A stretch of 64,000 bases of DNA from Enterococcaceae bacterium OF42-14pH9A (GTDB lineage Bacteria; Bacillota; Bacilli; Lactobacillales; Enterococcaceae). The notes beneath the pieces were generated by a model, which was not told the DNA's origin, searched no databases, and saw only the letters and a program-made list of their open reading frames with translations. Both the position numbers and the translations under genes were made by a program. Positions 9,345 to 18,372 of the stretch are shown here, in pieces; positions within the stretch are counted from its first letter, which is position 1; each line of letters begins with the position of its first letter. The stretch spans positions 62,001 to 126,000 of the forward strand of contig JAQEYU010000002.1 of NCBI GenBank assembly GCA_027692465.1, given 5' to 3'.

Positions 9345-10667
9345 TCAGTTCAATTTATAAGTGGATTTGAGCTTTTCAGCCTGTTCCTGAGTCTTACTGT
9401 AGACATAGTCAGTCGCATCATCCAAGGAAAGACCATTCAACTCCATATTTTCCAAAGCATCAGACAAGATTGTCTGCAGTGTTGCATCTTCATAAAAAAC
9501 AGTTTCATTCAAAGATTCGACATTCTGTGAATATTCATAGCCTTGCTTAACGGCACCTTGGATCATATCGGCATCGATTAAGGTTTGAGCGGCCGCTTCC
9601 GAAGCCGGAACCCCACGCGTTACACCAAGAATCTCATTTGCCTCTTTCCCATTAATAAAATCATTGACGAATTTACCCGCCTGTTCCGGATTTTTTTCGA
9701 ACTTACTTACTGCTAACAGGAAAGTCGGTTTGGCAATGGAGAAAGCCCCCTTTGCATCATCATTTTTAAGCATATCAGCAACAATCAGTTCTTGATCAGC
9801 ATCTTTCAATGCCTGCTCGTTTCCTGCAATTCCTCCAGTCCATTCCAGAACCCCGGCATATTCACCTTTAATGAACTTCGCATTTTGAGCTAGCGATACT
9901 GGTTCAGTTCCGACATTTTCCAAGTAATCTTTGCGGGAGTTGAAAGCACCGGCATCTACCATTTCCATGTACCACTTCAAGGCCGCTTTATAGTCTTCTT
10001 TGCTGTAGTTCATATCACCTTTGTCATCAAATTCAGTTTCACCCGTCATTTGTTGCAGATAGATCCCCGTTCCAAAACGTGGCGTTGGCAATACCAATGG
10101 ATATGAGCCGTCAGGGAACTTGGCGGCTGCTTCTTTCAATTCATCCCATGTTTTGGGAATAGCCACACCTAACTTGTCAAATGCTGTTTGGTTGAACAAA
10201 ACAGATACCACGTTTTTACCCAAAGGAATACCATTTTGAACACCGTTGAATTGACCGGTTTTCAAAAACTCTTCATCGTAAGTGGACAGATCAATCTCTT
10301 TGATCTTACTCAGATCATAAAAACCATCCCCATCCGGAGAAAAACGGGCTACTTGCGCACGGTCCAATTGGATAATATCCGGGGTAGTCGCTTCTCCACC
10401 GGTAAGCATCGTTGTCACTTTTTCTTCCAAAGAGCCGAAGCCGACATATTCTGCTTTGATTTTTGTATCCGGGTTTGCTTTTTCAAAATTTTTTATCATA
10501 TTTAAAGTCGCTTGGTGACGGTCATCGTTTCCCCACCACCAAAAACGCAAAGTGACATCTCCACCTGATGCTGCGTTCTCTTTTTTGCCAGATCCGCAAG
10601 CAGTCAGTGCACCAGTCATTGTCAAAGCTGTCAGTAATGTGATCCCAATTTTTTTCCATTTCTTCAT
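9345..10667 (-). CDS. Carbohydrate ABC transporter substrate-binding lipoprotein
   Basis: 440 aa from the ATG at 10667, preceded by GAGGAAGAGAAC as ribosome-binding site; an upstream in-frame start is rejected because it would put charged residues before the signal. The signal peptide ends in the lipobox LTAC (Cys24 or nearby), so it is anchored outside the membrane. Family-1 sugar-binding fold (RFWWWGNDDRHQATLNMI; later FIKGEYAGVLEWTGG). It works with the two permeases at 11392 and 12276. No ATPase gene is present, so it likely shares a MsmX-type ATPase encoded elsewhere. Cargo inferred as xylo-oligosaccharide, perhaps carrying glucuronate. Confidence 0.93.
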   Translation of the reverse strand: MKKWKKIGITLLTALTMTGALTACGSGKKENAASGGDVTLRFWWWGNDDRHQATLNMIKNFEKANPDTKIKAEYVGFGSLEEKVTTMLTGGEATTPDIIQLDRAQVARFSPDGDGFYDLSKIKEIDLSTYDEEFLKTGQFNGVQNGIPLGKNVVSVLFNQTAFDKLGVAIPKTWDELKEAAAKFPDGSYPLVLPTPRFGTGIYLQQMTGETEFDDKGDMNYSKEDYKAALKWYMEMVDAGAFNSRKDYLENVGTEPVSLAQNAKFIKGEYAGVLEWTGGIAGNEQALKDADQELIVADMLKNDDAKGAFSIAKPTFLLAVSKFEKNPEQAGKFVNDFINGKEANEILGVTRGVPASEAAAQTLIDADMIQGAVKQGYEYSQNVESLNETVFYEDATLQTILSDALENMELNGLSLDDATDYVYSKTQEQAEKLKSTYKLN

Positions 10668-10686
10668 GTTCTCTTCCTCTTTTCTT

Positions 10687-11376
10687 TCATTTTTTGTTTT
10701 GAACAGCAATCTGCTCAAAATACAAATCTAAGGAAAACCTTCTTTGAAGATTTTTCCATATAAGCAGGTTCAGGAAACCGCCTATAAACACAACATAATA
10801 AACAGCAATAAATTGGATCGAAAAACATGCGATTGCGATATACACCATATTCAAAAGAGTAACCACTGGCAGCCGATAGCTCAGCAAAAGTCCGGATTGG
10901 ATTTTCTTAGTCAAGGACAGTTCGACAGCTTCACTTCTGGTTTGGATCAAAAGCACAAACAAAATGCAATTAATCAAAAAGAAGGAAGTAATCAGAATCC
11001 CGGTCGTCAGAAATTGTGTATTTTGAAATACAGTCAGTATTTTGATATCCGCAATGATCAGCAGAATGATGCCGGTAGCTGCCAACAAAATCTGCCAATT
11101 TTTCCTCAACACTTTGGGGTACAGTTTCATATACCGTTTGAGGCTATAGGCTTCCAAGTCCGGCATGATCTGAAATTGCATCAGAATACTCTGCAGCAGC
11201 AGAAAAATCGGAAGAATAAAGAACACGAGGTTATTGATTGTCAGCTGAAAGAAAAACAGCGTCAATAGTCCGAGCAGATTCGATAAGATGAAGTAGGTAT
11301 TCGCAATCAAGATCTGATAAAATCCTGTTACCCCGTTAACTGTCCATTTCGTGATATTATCCATAACTGATTTCAT
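10687..11376 (-). CDS. DUF624 (YesL-like) membrane protein
   Basis: 229 aa with five to six predicted membrane helices (for example TYFILSNLLGLLTLFFF near residues 27-43 and ILLAATGIILLIIADIKIL near 96-114). The family is common in sugar ABC importer operons of Firmicutes, where its role is undefined. ATG at 11376 with AAGGTGAG upstream; 15 bp after the permease gene and 19 bp before the binding-protein gene. Its fixed place between permease and binding protein suggests help in assembly or control of the importer (inference). Confidence 0.85.
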   Translation of the reverse strand: MKSVMDNITKWTVNGVTGFYQILIANTYFILSNLLGLLTLFFFQLTINNLVFFILPIFLLLQSILMQFQIMPDLEAYSLKRYMKLYPKVLRKNWQILLAATGIILLIIADIKILTVFQNTQFLTTGILITSFFLINCILFVLLIQTRSEAVELSLTKKIQSGLLLSYRLPVVTLLNMVYIAIACFSIQFIAVYYVVFIGGFLNLLIWKNLQRRFSLDLYFEQIAVQNKK

Positions 11377-11391
11377 ATACTCACCTTTTCC

Positions 11392-12276
11392 TTATCCTTT
11401 GATACCGGAAGAAGTAACACCTTCAACAAAGTATTTCTGAGCACTGAAGAACAAGATCAATGCCGGCAGCAGAGAAATCAATGACATCGCCAAGATTTGA
11501 TTCCACTCCACTACCCCGGATGAAGTATCAATACTCATTTTAAGTGCCAACGCTACCGGATATTTATCCACTGACGAGATATAGATCAATGGCCCCAGGA
11601 AGTCATTGAAGCTCCATACAAATTGGAAAATGATACAAGAGATCAGGGCCGGCTTCAATTGTGGCAGCAAGATGCGCCAGAGAATCTGGAATGAATTACA
11701 GCCATCGATGGTTGCTGCTTCATCCAGATCTTTCGGGATCGAACGTAAAAACTGAATCAGCATGAAAACGAAGAATGGTTCTTGTGCAAAGACAGTCGGT
11801 GCAATCAGCGGAATATACGTATCCAACATGCTGAATTGTTTCCAAAAGATATATAGTGGGATCCGTGTCACCACTGCCGGCAGGAACATAGTTGCCATTA
11901 ACAGAGCAAAGAGGACATTCTTGAACTTAAAGTTGAACCGTGCGAATCCGTATGCTGTCAAAGTTGAGGAAATCAAACAGAAAATGATCTTAGGGATAAC
12001 GATTTTAAACGTGTTGGCAAAATAGGTTGTAAATGTGTATTCCGTTCTTGTCCGCCAACCTTCGATATACGGAGTGAAATCGATTCTTTTAGGAATAAAA
12101 CCGATTTCCGTGAAAATTTCCGTATTGGTTTTGAATGACGCTCCTACCAGCCAGAGGATTGGATAAATCATGATCACGGCCACAATCGTCAGCACCAGAT
12201 AACGAACTGCTGATGATAGACGCCGTTTGCGCCGCTCAGCTTTTTGACGCGGACTGTATTGAATTTTACTTTCCAT
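11392..12276 (-). CDS. Carbohydrate ABC transporter permease (MalG type)
   Basis: 294 aa, six membrane helices. The EAA loop that contacts the ATPase is EAATIDGCNSFQILWRILLP, with the conserved glycine. The N-terminus is Lys/Arg rich and cytoplasmic. Start ATG with GGAGGTGGTAAATA, overlapping the stop of the MalF-type permease by one base. It is the second half of the heterodimeric channel that takes sugar from the lipoprotein at 9345-10667. Confidence 0.93.
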   Translation of the reverse strand: MESKIQYSPRQKAERRKRRLSSAVRYLVLTIVAVIMIYPILWLVGASFKTNTEIFTEIGFIPKRIDFTPYIEGWRTRTEYTFTTYFANTFKIVIPKIIFCLISSTLTAYGFARFNFKFKNVLFALLMATMFLPAVVTRIPLYIFWKQFSMLDTYIPLIAPTVFAQEPFFVFMLIQFLRSIPKDLDEAATIDGCNSFQILWRILLPQLKPALISCIIFQFVWSFNDFLGPLIYISSVDKYPVALALKMSIDTSSGVVEWNQILAMSLISLLPALILFFSAQKYFVEGVTSSGIKG

Positions 12277-13151
12277 TATTTACCACCTCCATCAGAGTAA
12301 TAGACCCAGCGTTTTTGTGAACCGAATACCACTAGCGTAACGACCACGATAAGTAAGAAAAGCACCCACGAAGCTGCACTGGCATAACCCATTTCAAAGG
12401 ATTTGAAGGCTTTGTCATAAATGAACATCGATGTCAGATAAGTCGAATTCAGCGGGCCTTTCCCCGTAACCAGATAAGGACCGTTAAATTCTTGTAACGC
12501 ATTGTTCAGCTGCATAATCAAATTAAAGAAGATCGTCGGTGTGATCAATGGAACCGTAATACTGAAGAAGGTTCTGAATTTACTTGCACCATCAATCGAT
12601 GCCGCTTCGTAGTAGTCTTGCGGAATTTCTTTGAGTGCCGCCAAGAACAGCAGCATCGAAGAACCAAACTGCCAAACTTTCAGCAGGACGATAACTGCCA
12701 TCGCACCTCCGGGGGTAGATAGCCAAGAAACCGGTGAAATCCCAAAGGTTTCCAAAAACGTATTGATGAAGCCATCCGGTTGAAACATGAATCGCCAAAG
12801 GATCGCGATTGCCACATTTCCCCCTAAAAGGGATGGGATATAATAAGCCGTACGATACAAGTTAATCGCTTTCAACTTGAAGTTCAAAATGAAAGCGATG
12901 AACAGCGCAAATGCCAACTGTACCGGCACTGTGATTGCCGTATACTTCAAAGTCGCAATCAGTGAATTGATAAATTCCTGATCTCCGAAAAGCTTCAAGT
13001 AATTCTGTATTCCTACGATACTCGGTTCAGCAATCATATTGTAATCGGTAAAACTGTAATACAAAGAACTTACAAACGGCCAGATCGTCAATAGACAAAA
13101 GCCGATGATCCAGGGCAATATGTAAACATACCCCATTTTTTCATTTTTCAT
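12276..13151 (-). CDS. Carbohydrate ABC transporter permease (MalF type)
   Basis: 291 aa with six membrane helices, opening with MGYVYILPWIIGFCLLTIWPF, typical of the first permease in family-1 sugar importers. The EAA loop reads EAASIDGASKFRTFFSITVP. One-base overlap with the MalG-type permease indicates coupling. It lies 31 bp after the SGNH esterase gene, inside the same transcript. Confidence 0.93.
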   Translation of the reverse strand: MKNEKMGYVYILPWIIGFCLLTIWPFVSSLYYSFTDYNMIAEPSIVGIQNYLKLFGDQEFINSLIATLKYTAITVPVQLAFALFIAFILNFKLKAINLYRTAYYIPSLLGGNVAIAILWRFMFQPDGFINTFLETFGISPVSWLSTPGGAMAVIVLLKVWQFGSSMLLFLAALKEIPQDYYEAASIDGASKFRTFFSITVPLITPTIFFNLIMQLNNALQEFNGPYLVTGKGPLNSTYLTSMFIYDKAFKSFEMGYASAASWVLFLLIVVVTLVVFGSQKRWVYYSDGGGK

Positions 13152-13182
13152 TCGTATTTACTCCCTTCAAATCAATTCATTT

Positions 13183-14307
13183 TTATAATTTAGCAATATC
13201 AATTGCCGCTGCTGCCTTTTGTCCACCTGCTTTGCCTAAATGAAGGCCATCGCCGGAATCAAAGCACGGATCCAATTTTTGGGGCTCCTCGGCATTTGCA
13301 ACTGCACTATCTAAATCGAAATATCCATCTGCCAACGCTGTTTTCCGGATCCACTCATTGACAACTTGTCGAAATTTTTCCAAGTCCTCGGAGTAAAAAA
13401 TCGATTTACCGAACGGCATCAATGTACAAAGCCAACAGGCCGCACCATGACTATGGGCAATTTTTACGTATTGCTTCAATCCGAAAATCACATTTTCCAA
13501 TGAGAATTGATCTTTTGAGGAATCACTGAAGGCCGTGAGAATATCATTGATTCCATGCAGAACGATTACATTGTCGACAGGACCGGTGGCGAAGACATCT
13601 GTCTCAAATCTTTCCAATCCGGAACGGCCATGTCGTTCATATGAATCTGCATTGGGATCAGTTGCGCTCAAGATCCGACTACCGCCAATCCCACGATTCA
13701 CCAGAGCACTGTTCATATCACCGTTCTTCGCCAAGCTGTCTGCTATAAATCCTTGTTGAACAAGTGAATCGCCAAAGAAGACGTTTCTTTTCTTCACGAT
13801 ACGCTGCGGCAGCTCAATGCCTGCCACGCCGTAGATGAATTGCATTTTCGGATTTTCCGCAACCATTCGAAAAAGTTTTTTTTGTGGTATCGAATTTCCC
13901 TGACAGCTATTCAATACAGTTGCAACCTGTTGAGAGTACATGACAATTCCACTGGTGAGTGCTGTCGGTTCCGCTAATTCTGTTTGGATCATCAGGGTGG
14001 CCTCCGGTGTAATCTCTAACCTGACAGGATCACTAACGATTTGATGACCGGGGCCGATCTTTACGCTTTTTTCTCCATCAATCAAAACCGGAACTTTTTT
14101 TATCTCGTTTGGAAAGACTGCTTGAAGGGTAACCGACCGAAAACTGATTGGCTCTACTCCGAAACGATTGTCAAAGCGGATTCTGAGCTGATCCGTGTTT
14201 ACTGACAAATTCAAGGTGATTGACTGTTTGTCCTGCCAGATTTTAGAGGGCCAAGAACGATAATCCTGCTGACATGCACTCCAAAAATCAGACCATTGCA
14301 TTTTCAT
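13183..14307 (-). CDS. SGNH/GDSL hydrolase, probable carbohydrate (acetylxylan) esterase
   Basis: 374 aa, two domains: an N-terminal beta-sandwich (about 25-165) and a C-terminal SGNH hydrolase (about 173-370). Catalytic blocks are visible: Ser181 in FFGDSLVQQG, Gly in GIGGSRI, Asn in LHGINDIL, and Asp353/His356 in DGLHLGKAG. No signal peptide, so it deacetylates imported oligosaccharides in the cytoplasm. It lies 11 bp after GH67 and 31 bp before the permeases, which points to removal of acetyl groups from xylan fragments. The exact substrate is inferred. Confidence 0.87.
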   Translation of the reverse strand: MKMQWSDFWSACQQDYRSWPSKIWQDKQSITLNLSVNTDQLRIRFDNRFGVEPISFRSVTLQAVFPNEIKKVPVLIDGEKSVKIGPGHQIVSDPVRLEITPEATLMIQTELAEPTALTSGIVMYSQQVATVLNSCQGNSIPQKKLFRMVAENPKMQFIYGVAGIELPQRIVKKRNVFFGDSLVQQGFIADSLAKNGDMNSALVNRGIGGSRILSATDPNADSYERHGRSGLERFETDVFATGPVDNVIVLHGINDILTAFSDSSKDQFSLENVIFGLKQYVKIAHSHGAACWLCTLMPFGKSIFYSEDLEKFRQVVNEWIRKTALADGYFDLDSAVANAEEPQKLDPCFDSGDGLHLGKAGGQKAAAAIDIAKL

Positions 14308-14318
14308 CTTTCATCGCC

Positions 14319-16280
14319 TCATGCATAAATTTTTCGCCCAGAACGATCAGGGATACCGGATTTCCGATAGAAATAGGTGTTTACTTGATCCCGCCATTCA
14401 ACAGCCATCCGGTGTTGCTCCGACAAAAGTTCCTCTACATTTTTAAAATCAGCCGGATCCAACTCATTTTCCAGACCAGACCATATTTTCTGGTAGTGTT
14501 CAACCCGAGCGACACCTTCAAAATGGTTGTCGTAAATATCTTGGATCAGCGTCTTGCCATTTTGAAGCATATGCTCGTAAGCAACATGATGGAACCATAA
14601 TAAGAGTGCGTCAGGACATGTAGATAATTCATTGAATTCCTGGCACCGAGTCGCTGAATATTGATTCACGAACCCTGTTCCATATATGGTTCGATCATTT
14701 CCAATGCCGTTACGATCGGCAAAATGATACGTTCCCCAACGATCATATTCGTATCCATCAATATCGGGACCATAATGGTGATTCGGACGACACATGAAGC
14801 CGACTCCATTCGGTGCATTATATAAAGCATAGGTCTCCCGAGAAGTAGTCAGGATTTCAATGATCTTGTCTTGCGCTTGGGGGCTGCTGGTTTCAAAGGT
14901 CAATTGCGTCCATTGTTTTGCCAGCTGTTCGCTAGTCAGCTGATTATCCCAAGCCAATCGTCCATAAGCATACAGATTGCTCTGCATCAATTTGTGATGC
15001 GTCCAATTGCGATCCATCCCTACTACACCAACAGCACAGATTCCTGAATGTTCCGGAATCGGTGAGTTTGTTTTTAATAATCGTTTCACAACACTTGGTT
15101 CATAGTCGTGAAGTGTATCGAAATCGAGGGCTTCTTTCCAGACCGGAACCTGATAATAGACAGCTTTTTGCTGCCCTGTATATTCTTGAGTCAACTGAAA
15201 TTCAATGATCTGATTTGTTTTTCGCAATGCCCCAAATAGCGGAGAGACTGGTTCTCTTACTTGAAAATCCAACGGACCTAATTTAATTTGTAAAATCACG
15301 TTATCTTCAAACTTTCCGTCCAGCGGCATAAAATGATCATATGCTGCACGAGCACGATCGATACTGCGATCTCGCCAATCTTGCGCACAGTCATAGACGA
15401 AACAGCGCCAGATACACAACCCGCCATATTCCTTCAATACCCTTCCAAAAAGATTCGCACCATCGTCATGCCCCCGACCATACGCGAATGGCCCCGGTTC
15501 GCCTTCTGAATCTGCCTTAACTACAAAGCCGCCAAAATCCGGAATCGCACGATAAATGGTAGCCGTCGTGTCTTTCCAAAAAGCAATAACTTCGCTGTTC
15601 AATGGGTCTGCCGTAGCCAACCCGCCAACTTTTTTAGGTGCTGCAAAATTAATCGACAGGAACGTCTTTATTCCATATGATGCGAAAATATCATTGATCA
15701 TCCGCACCTCGGGCAGATGCTTCTCTGTAATCAAATGAGTTTCTGTTTCGTGCACGTTGACATTATTGATGCTTACACCGTTGATTCCTGTTGACGCCAA
15801 AAGTCTGGCATATTGCCTTACCAGATCAAAATCCCGTCGAAACGCGCCATTCTTGAAAAAGATCGATTCTCCGGCGTACCCTCGCTCAATTGATCCATCC
15901 ATATTATCCCAATGGTTGATCATTCGCAGAGCTTGATCCGGTATACTTTGAAAGCTTTCCCTGATCGCCCCTTCACATCTCAGTTTCTCGTATACTTGAA
16001 ACATTCCATAAAGAAGGCCCTTTTCAGTTTGGGCTTGGATTTTTAATTTTGCTTCCTCATCATCAGTGATAACTTGGAATCCTTCATCCCCTAACTTCTG
16101 ATCAGCTATTCTTTCAAATGATATACATCCGTGATCGGTTTCTTTGATATCCTCGAATAGACGCGGCATCTCCTCTCGAATTACTTCAGTCATCGGTGTT
16201 TTACCTTTAATTGAAAAACTGTCAAAGCCGGCTGAGACCACCTTTGTCTGCAGCCAACAGGTATCACGATTAAACTTCAT
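14319..16280 (-). CDS. GH67 alpha-glucuronidase
   Basis: 653 aa, full length for GH67 enzymes, which cut (4-O-methyl)-glucuronic acid from the non-reducing xylose of xylo-oligosaccharides. Catalytic residues fit the family: acid Glu259 in VKADSEGEPGP, and the base pair Asp338 (LGPLDFQVREP) and Glu366 (LTQEYTGQ), with the family spacing of 28 between the last two. No signal peptide; cytoplasmic. It follows GH43 copy B by 12 bp. This gene is the strongest evidence that the locus handles glucuronoxylan fragments. The released glucuronate could feed the sugar-acid genes at 36-43 kb. Confidence 0.95.
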   Translation of the reverse strand: MKFNRDTCWLQTKVVSAGFDSFSIKGKTPMTEVIREEMPRLFEDIKETDHGCISFERIADQKLGDEGFQVITDDEEAKLKIQAQTEKGLLYGMFQVYEKLRCEGAIRESFQSIPDQALRMINHWDNMDGSIERGYAGESIFFKNGAFRRDFDLVRQYARLLASTGINGVSINNVNVHETETHLITEKHLPEVRMINDIFASYGIKTFLSINFAAPKKVGGLATADPLNSEVIAFWKDTTATIYRAIPDFGGFVVKADSEGEPGPFAYGRGHDDGANLFGRVLKEYGGLCIWRCFVYDCAQDWRDRSIDRARAAYDHFMPLDGKFEDNVILQIKLGPLDFQVREPVSPLFGALRKTNQIIEFQLTQEYTGQQKAVYYQVPVWKEALDFDTLHDYEPSVVKRLLKTNSPIPEHSGICAVGVVGMDRNWTHHKLMQSNLYAYGRLAWDNQLTSEQLAKQWTQLTFETSSPQAQDKIIEILTTSRETYALYNAPNGVGFMCRPNHHYGPDIDGYEYDRWGTYHFADRNGIGNDRTIYGTGFVNQYSATRCQEFNELSTCPDALLLWFHHVAYEHMLQNGKTLIQDIYDNHFEGVARVEHYQKIWSGLENELDPADFKNVEELLSEQHRMAVEWRDQVNTYFYRKSGIPDRSGRKIYA

Positions 16281-16292
16281 AATGTCCTCCCG

Positions 16293-17906
16293 TTACTTTT
16301 CTTCATACTTGAAATAGTCAAAATCAGCCGGTAATTCATAACCTGAATAATCGACGTTGATCATCCCTACGAACGCACCGGTAAAGAATCCGCCATATGT
16401 TTGCAAAACATAATCATCTGAAAGCACTGCTGCATCTAAGCGGATTGGCAGTTCTGTCCACGAAATACCATCAAACGAATAAGCATAGCTGTAGTGATCC
16501 TGCTTCACGATCGTTTTGAACCAGACACTAGCTCCTTCCGGTACCTGGATCGCATTATCCTTCAAATAACTCGTAAATACGCCCCGATTATTCTCTGTAA
16601 TCTCAATAACTCTTCCTAGAGTTTCATGCCATGTCACTTGGATCATCGACCAATGCTTGGAGTTGTAGTAATTGGCTAAACCGGCCATCTGCTGATAAGT
16701 AAACGGCTGGTAATCAAGCTTAGTCTCTGCCTCAAATTCGAAGGCTTGCCATCTGCGAGCTACCAGACTGACTTCATGACAACTGCTTAATGAATCACGA
16801 CCAATCAGTCTCAAGTAACCAGGTCTGTCCTTCAGAGAGCCCAATCTATCAGAAAAAGGAATTCTCAATGTATTGAAATTGATATTTAATTCTTCCTGAT
16901 CGAAATCATCTGTTATCGGTTGAACAGCCGCATATGGTTGAGGAACAGTTTCTTTCGGCGCTTCAACTTCTAACGAACCTTGTTTTCCACCGACGATTAC
17001 GGGCCACCCTGCTTCATCCCAAATCACTTTTTGGATCGCTGTTTCTCTTCCAAGAGTACACCATCCTCGAGGGTCGTGATGGGACTCAGTAGCATGGTGC
17101 CAAGGCCGGCCAGTCAAATGCGCAAAATACCATTCCCCGGCAGGTGTATCCACTAGAGAACCATGACCGCATTTTTGCAAAGGATTGTCTCCAGCAAAAA
17201 ATGCTGTTAGGAAGGTCTCGGTTTGGGTATCGTACGGACCATAAAGATCTTCTGACCGGGCGACTACCTCCTGATGACTGTAAACAGTTCCCCCCTCAGC
17301 CACAAAAAGGTAATACCGGCCTTTTAACTTATAAAGATGCGGTCCTTCTGTTAATTTGACATCCGTTCCGGTATAGATAATTCTTGCCGTCTGCGGAAGA
17401 AGTCGCTGCTCTGATACTGAGTACTCAGTAAGCTTTATTCCATTGAAAGGATGGTGATACTCGCGATGATCCCATTCCATCTGAAGCAGATATTTTCTGC
17501 CATCATCATCGTGGAACAAGGATGCGTCGAATCCGACACCATTCAATTTGATTGGATCTGACCAAGGTCCACGGATATTTTCTGCTGTTGTTAAATAATT
17601 AGTACAATCTTTAAAAGCGCCTTCAGTAACTTTTACATCGGTGTACACCAACCAGAAAAGACCATCCGCATAAGAAAGATCCGGTGCCCAGACACCGCCT
17701 GAATCGACATTTCCCTTCATATCAAGTAAATCGGTTCGATCAAGAGGGTGGCTGATCAGTTGCCAGTGAATTAAATCTTTAGATTCATGGATTTGCACAC
17801 CCGGAAACCATTCAAATGTCGAATTTGCAATATAGTAGGTATCTTTGACGCGGATAATCGAGGGGTCGGCATTGAAACCTTTCAATACCGGATTGATAAT
17901 TTTCAT
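16293..17906 (-). CDS. Glycoside hydrolase family 43 (beta-xylosidase type), copy B
   Basis: 537 aa, first gene of the xylan operon. Five-bladed propeller plus C-terminal beta-sandwich. Catalytic set Asp14 (FNADPSI), Asp127 (GFDASLFHDDDG) and Glu187 (LTEGPHLYK). Compared with copy A it keeps Asp in GVWAPDLSY where copy A has Cys (GVWAPCLSY), a difference near the active site that may separate their specificities. Cytoplasmic. It sits about 180 nt after the predicted transcription start. Confidence 0.94.
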   Translation of the reverse strand: MKIINPVLKGFNADPSIIRVKDTYYIANSTFEWFPGVQIHESKDLIHWQLISHPLDRTDLLDMKGNVDSGGVWAPDLSYADGLFWLVYTDVKVTEGAFKDCTNYLTTAENIRGPWSDPIKLNGVGFDASLFHDDDGRKYLLQMEWDHREYHHPFNGIKLTEYSVSEQRLLPQTARIIYTGTDVKLTEGPHLYKLKGRYYLFVAEGGTVYSHQEVVARSEDLYGPYDTQTETFLTAFFAGDNPLQKCGHGSLVDTPAGEWYFAHLTGRPWHHATESHHDPRGWCTLGRETAIQKVIWDEAGWPVIVGGKQGSLEVEAPKETVPQPYAAVQPITDDFDQEELNINFNTLRIPFSDRLGSLKDRPGYLRLIGRDSLSSCHEVSLVARRWQAFEFEAETKLDYQPFTYQQMAGLANYYNSKHWSMIQVTWHETLGRVIEITENNRGVFTSYLKDNAIQVPEGASVWFKTIVKQDHYSYAYSFDGISWTELPIRLDAAVLSDDYVLQTYGGFFTGAFVGMINVDYSGYELPADFDYFKYEEK

Positions 17907-18062
17907 CTCTCATCTCTCCCAAATGTTGTCTATTTTAATTTCATTCTTGGCAAATTCATAAACCTGTCTTTGGTAGACATCATTGCTGATAACTTGGAAA
18001 AACATTTCATTCCAGATGCTCAATGCGCCACTTTCATAAATCGAGAAAATAGAACCAAACAG

Positions 18063-18085
18063 GTTAATTCGTACACTAAACTAAC
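18063..18085 (-). promoter_or_regulatory. Possible operator at the xylan promoter start site
   Basis: An imperfect 23-bp inverted repeat, on the minus strand GTTAGTTT...GAATTAAC, lies at the expected +1 region of the promoter. Its GTTAGTTT half resembles XylR-type operators, but the arms match only at about six of eight positions and no regulator gene is in the window. Confidence 0.35.
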
Positions 18086-18094
18086 TTACATCCT

Positions 18095-18123
18095 AATATA
18101 TAAGTTTACGCACATATTGTCAA
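18095..18123 (-). promoter_or_regulatory. Promoter of the xylan locus
   Basis: Minus strand TTGACA (18118-18123), 17-bp spacer, TATATT (18095-18100), giving a transcription start near 18088 and a leader of about 180 nt before GH43 copy B. Consensus -35 and ideal spacing make it strong unless repressed. Confidence 0.85.
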
Positions 18124-18132
18124 GCGCTTTCA
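18118..18132 (-). promoter_or_regulatory. cre-like CcpA site overlapping the -35 box
   Basis: Minus strand TGAAAGCGCTTGACA matches the first 11 positions of the cre consensus TGWAANCGNTNWCA and then diverges, because its 3' end is also the -35 box TTGACA. A repressor here would block RNA polymerase, as expected for catabolite repression of hemicellulose genes. Confidence 0.6.
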
Positions 18133-18235
18133 GTGATTTTTAATCATGTTGGTATTAGATTCTTTCTGTTGGAACTACCTCAATAACACCTCTTTTACAT
18201 CAGAAAACCCATATTTTTTTGAATCGTATCTGCTT

Positions 18236-18270
18236 CACAAAAAAAGAGTAGGAACCATGCCTACTCTTCG
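18236..18270 (-). terminator. Intrinsic terminator
   Basis: Minus strand GAGTAGG...CCTACTC stem with a 7-nt loop and seven T residues. It ends the two GNAT genes, whose last stop is at 18373. Confidence 0.85.
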
Positions 18271-18372
18271 TTGAATCATATTTGTCATTATTGATTTTTA
18301 TTTCTGCCCAGTACCTTCGAGACCTTCCGATCTTGGAAAAACAGCTTACCAAGCATTCATCAAGCTGTGGGG

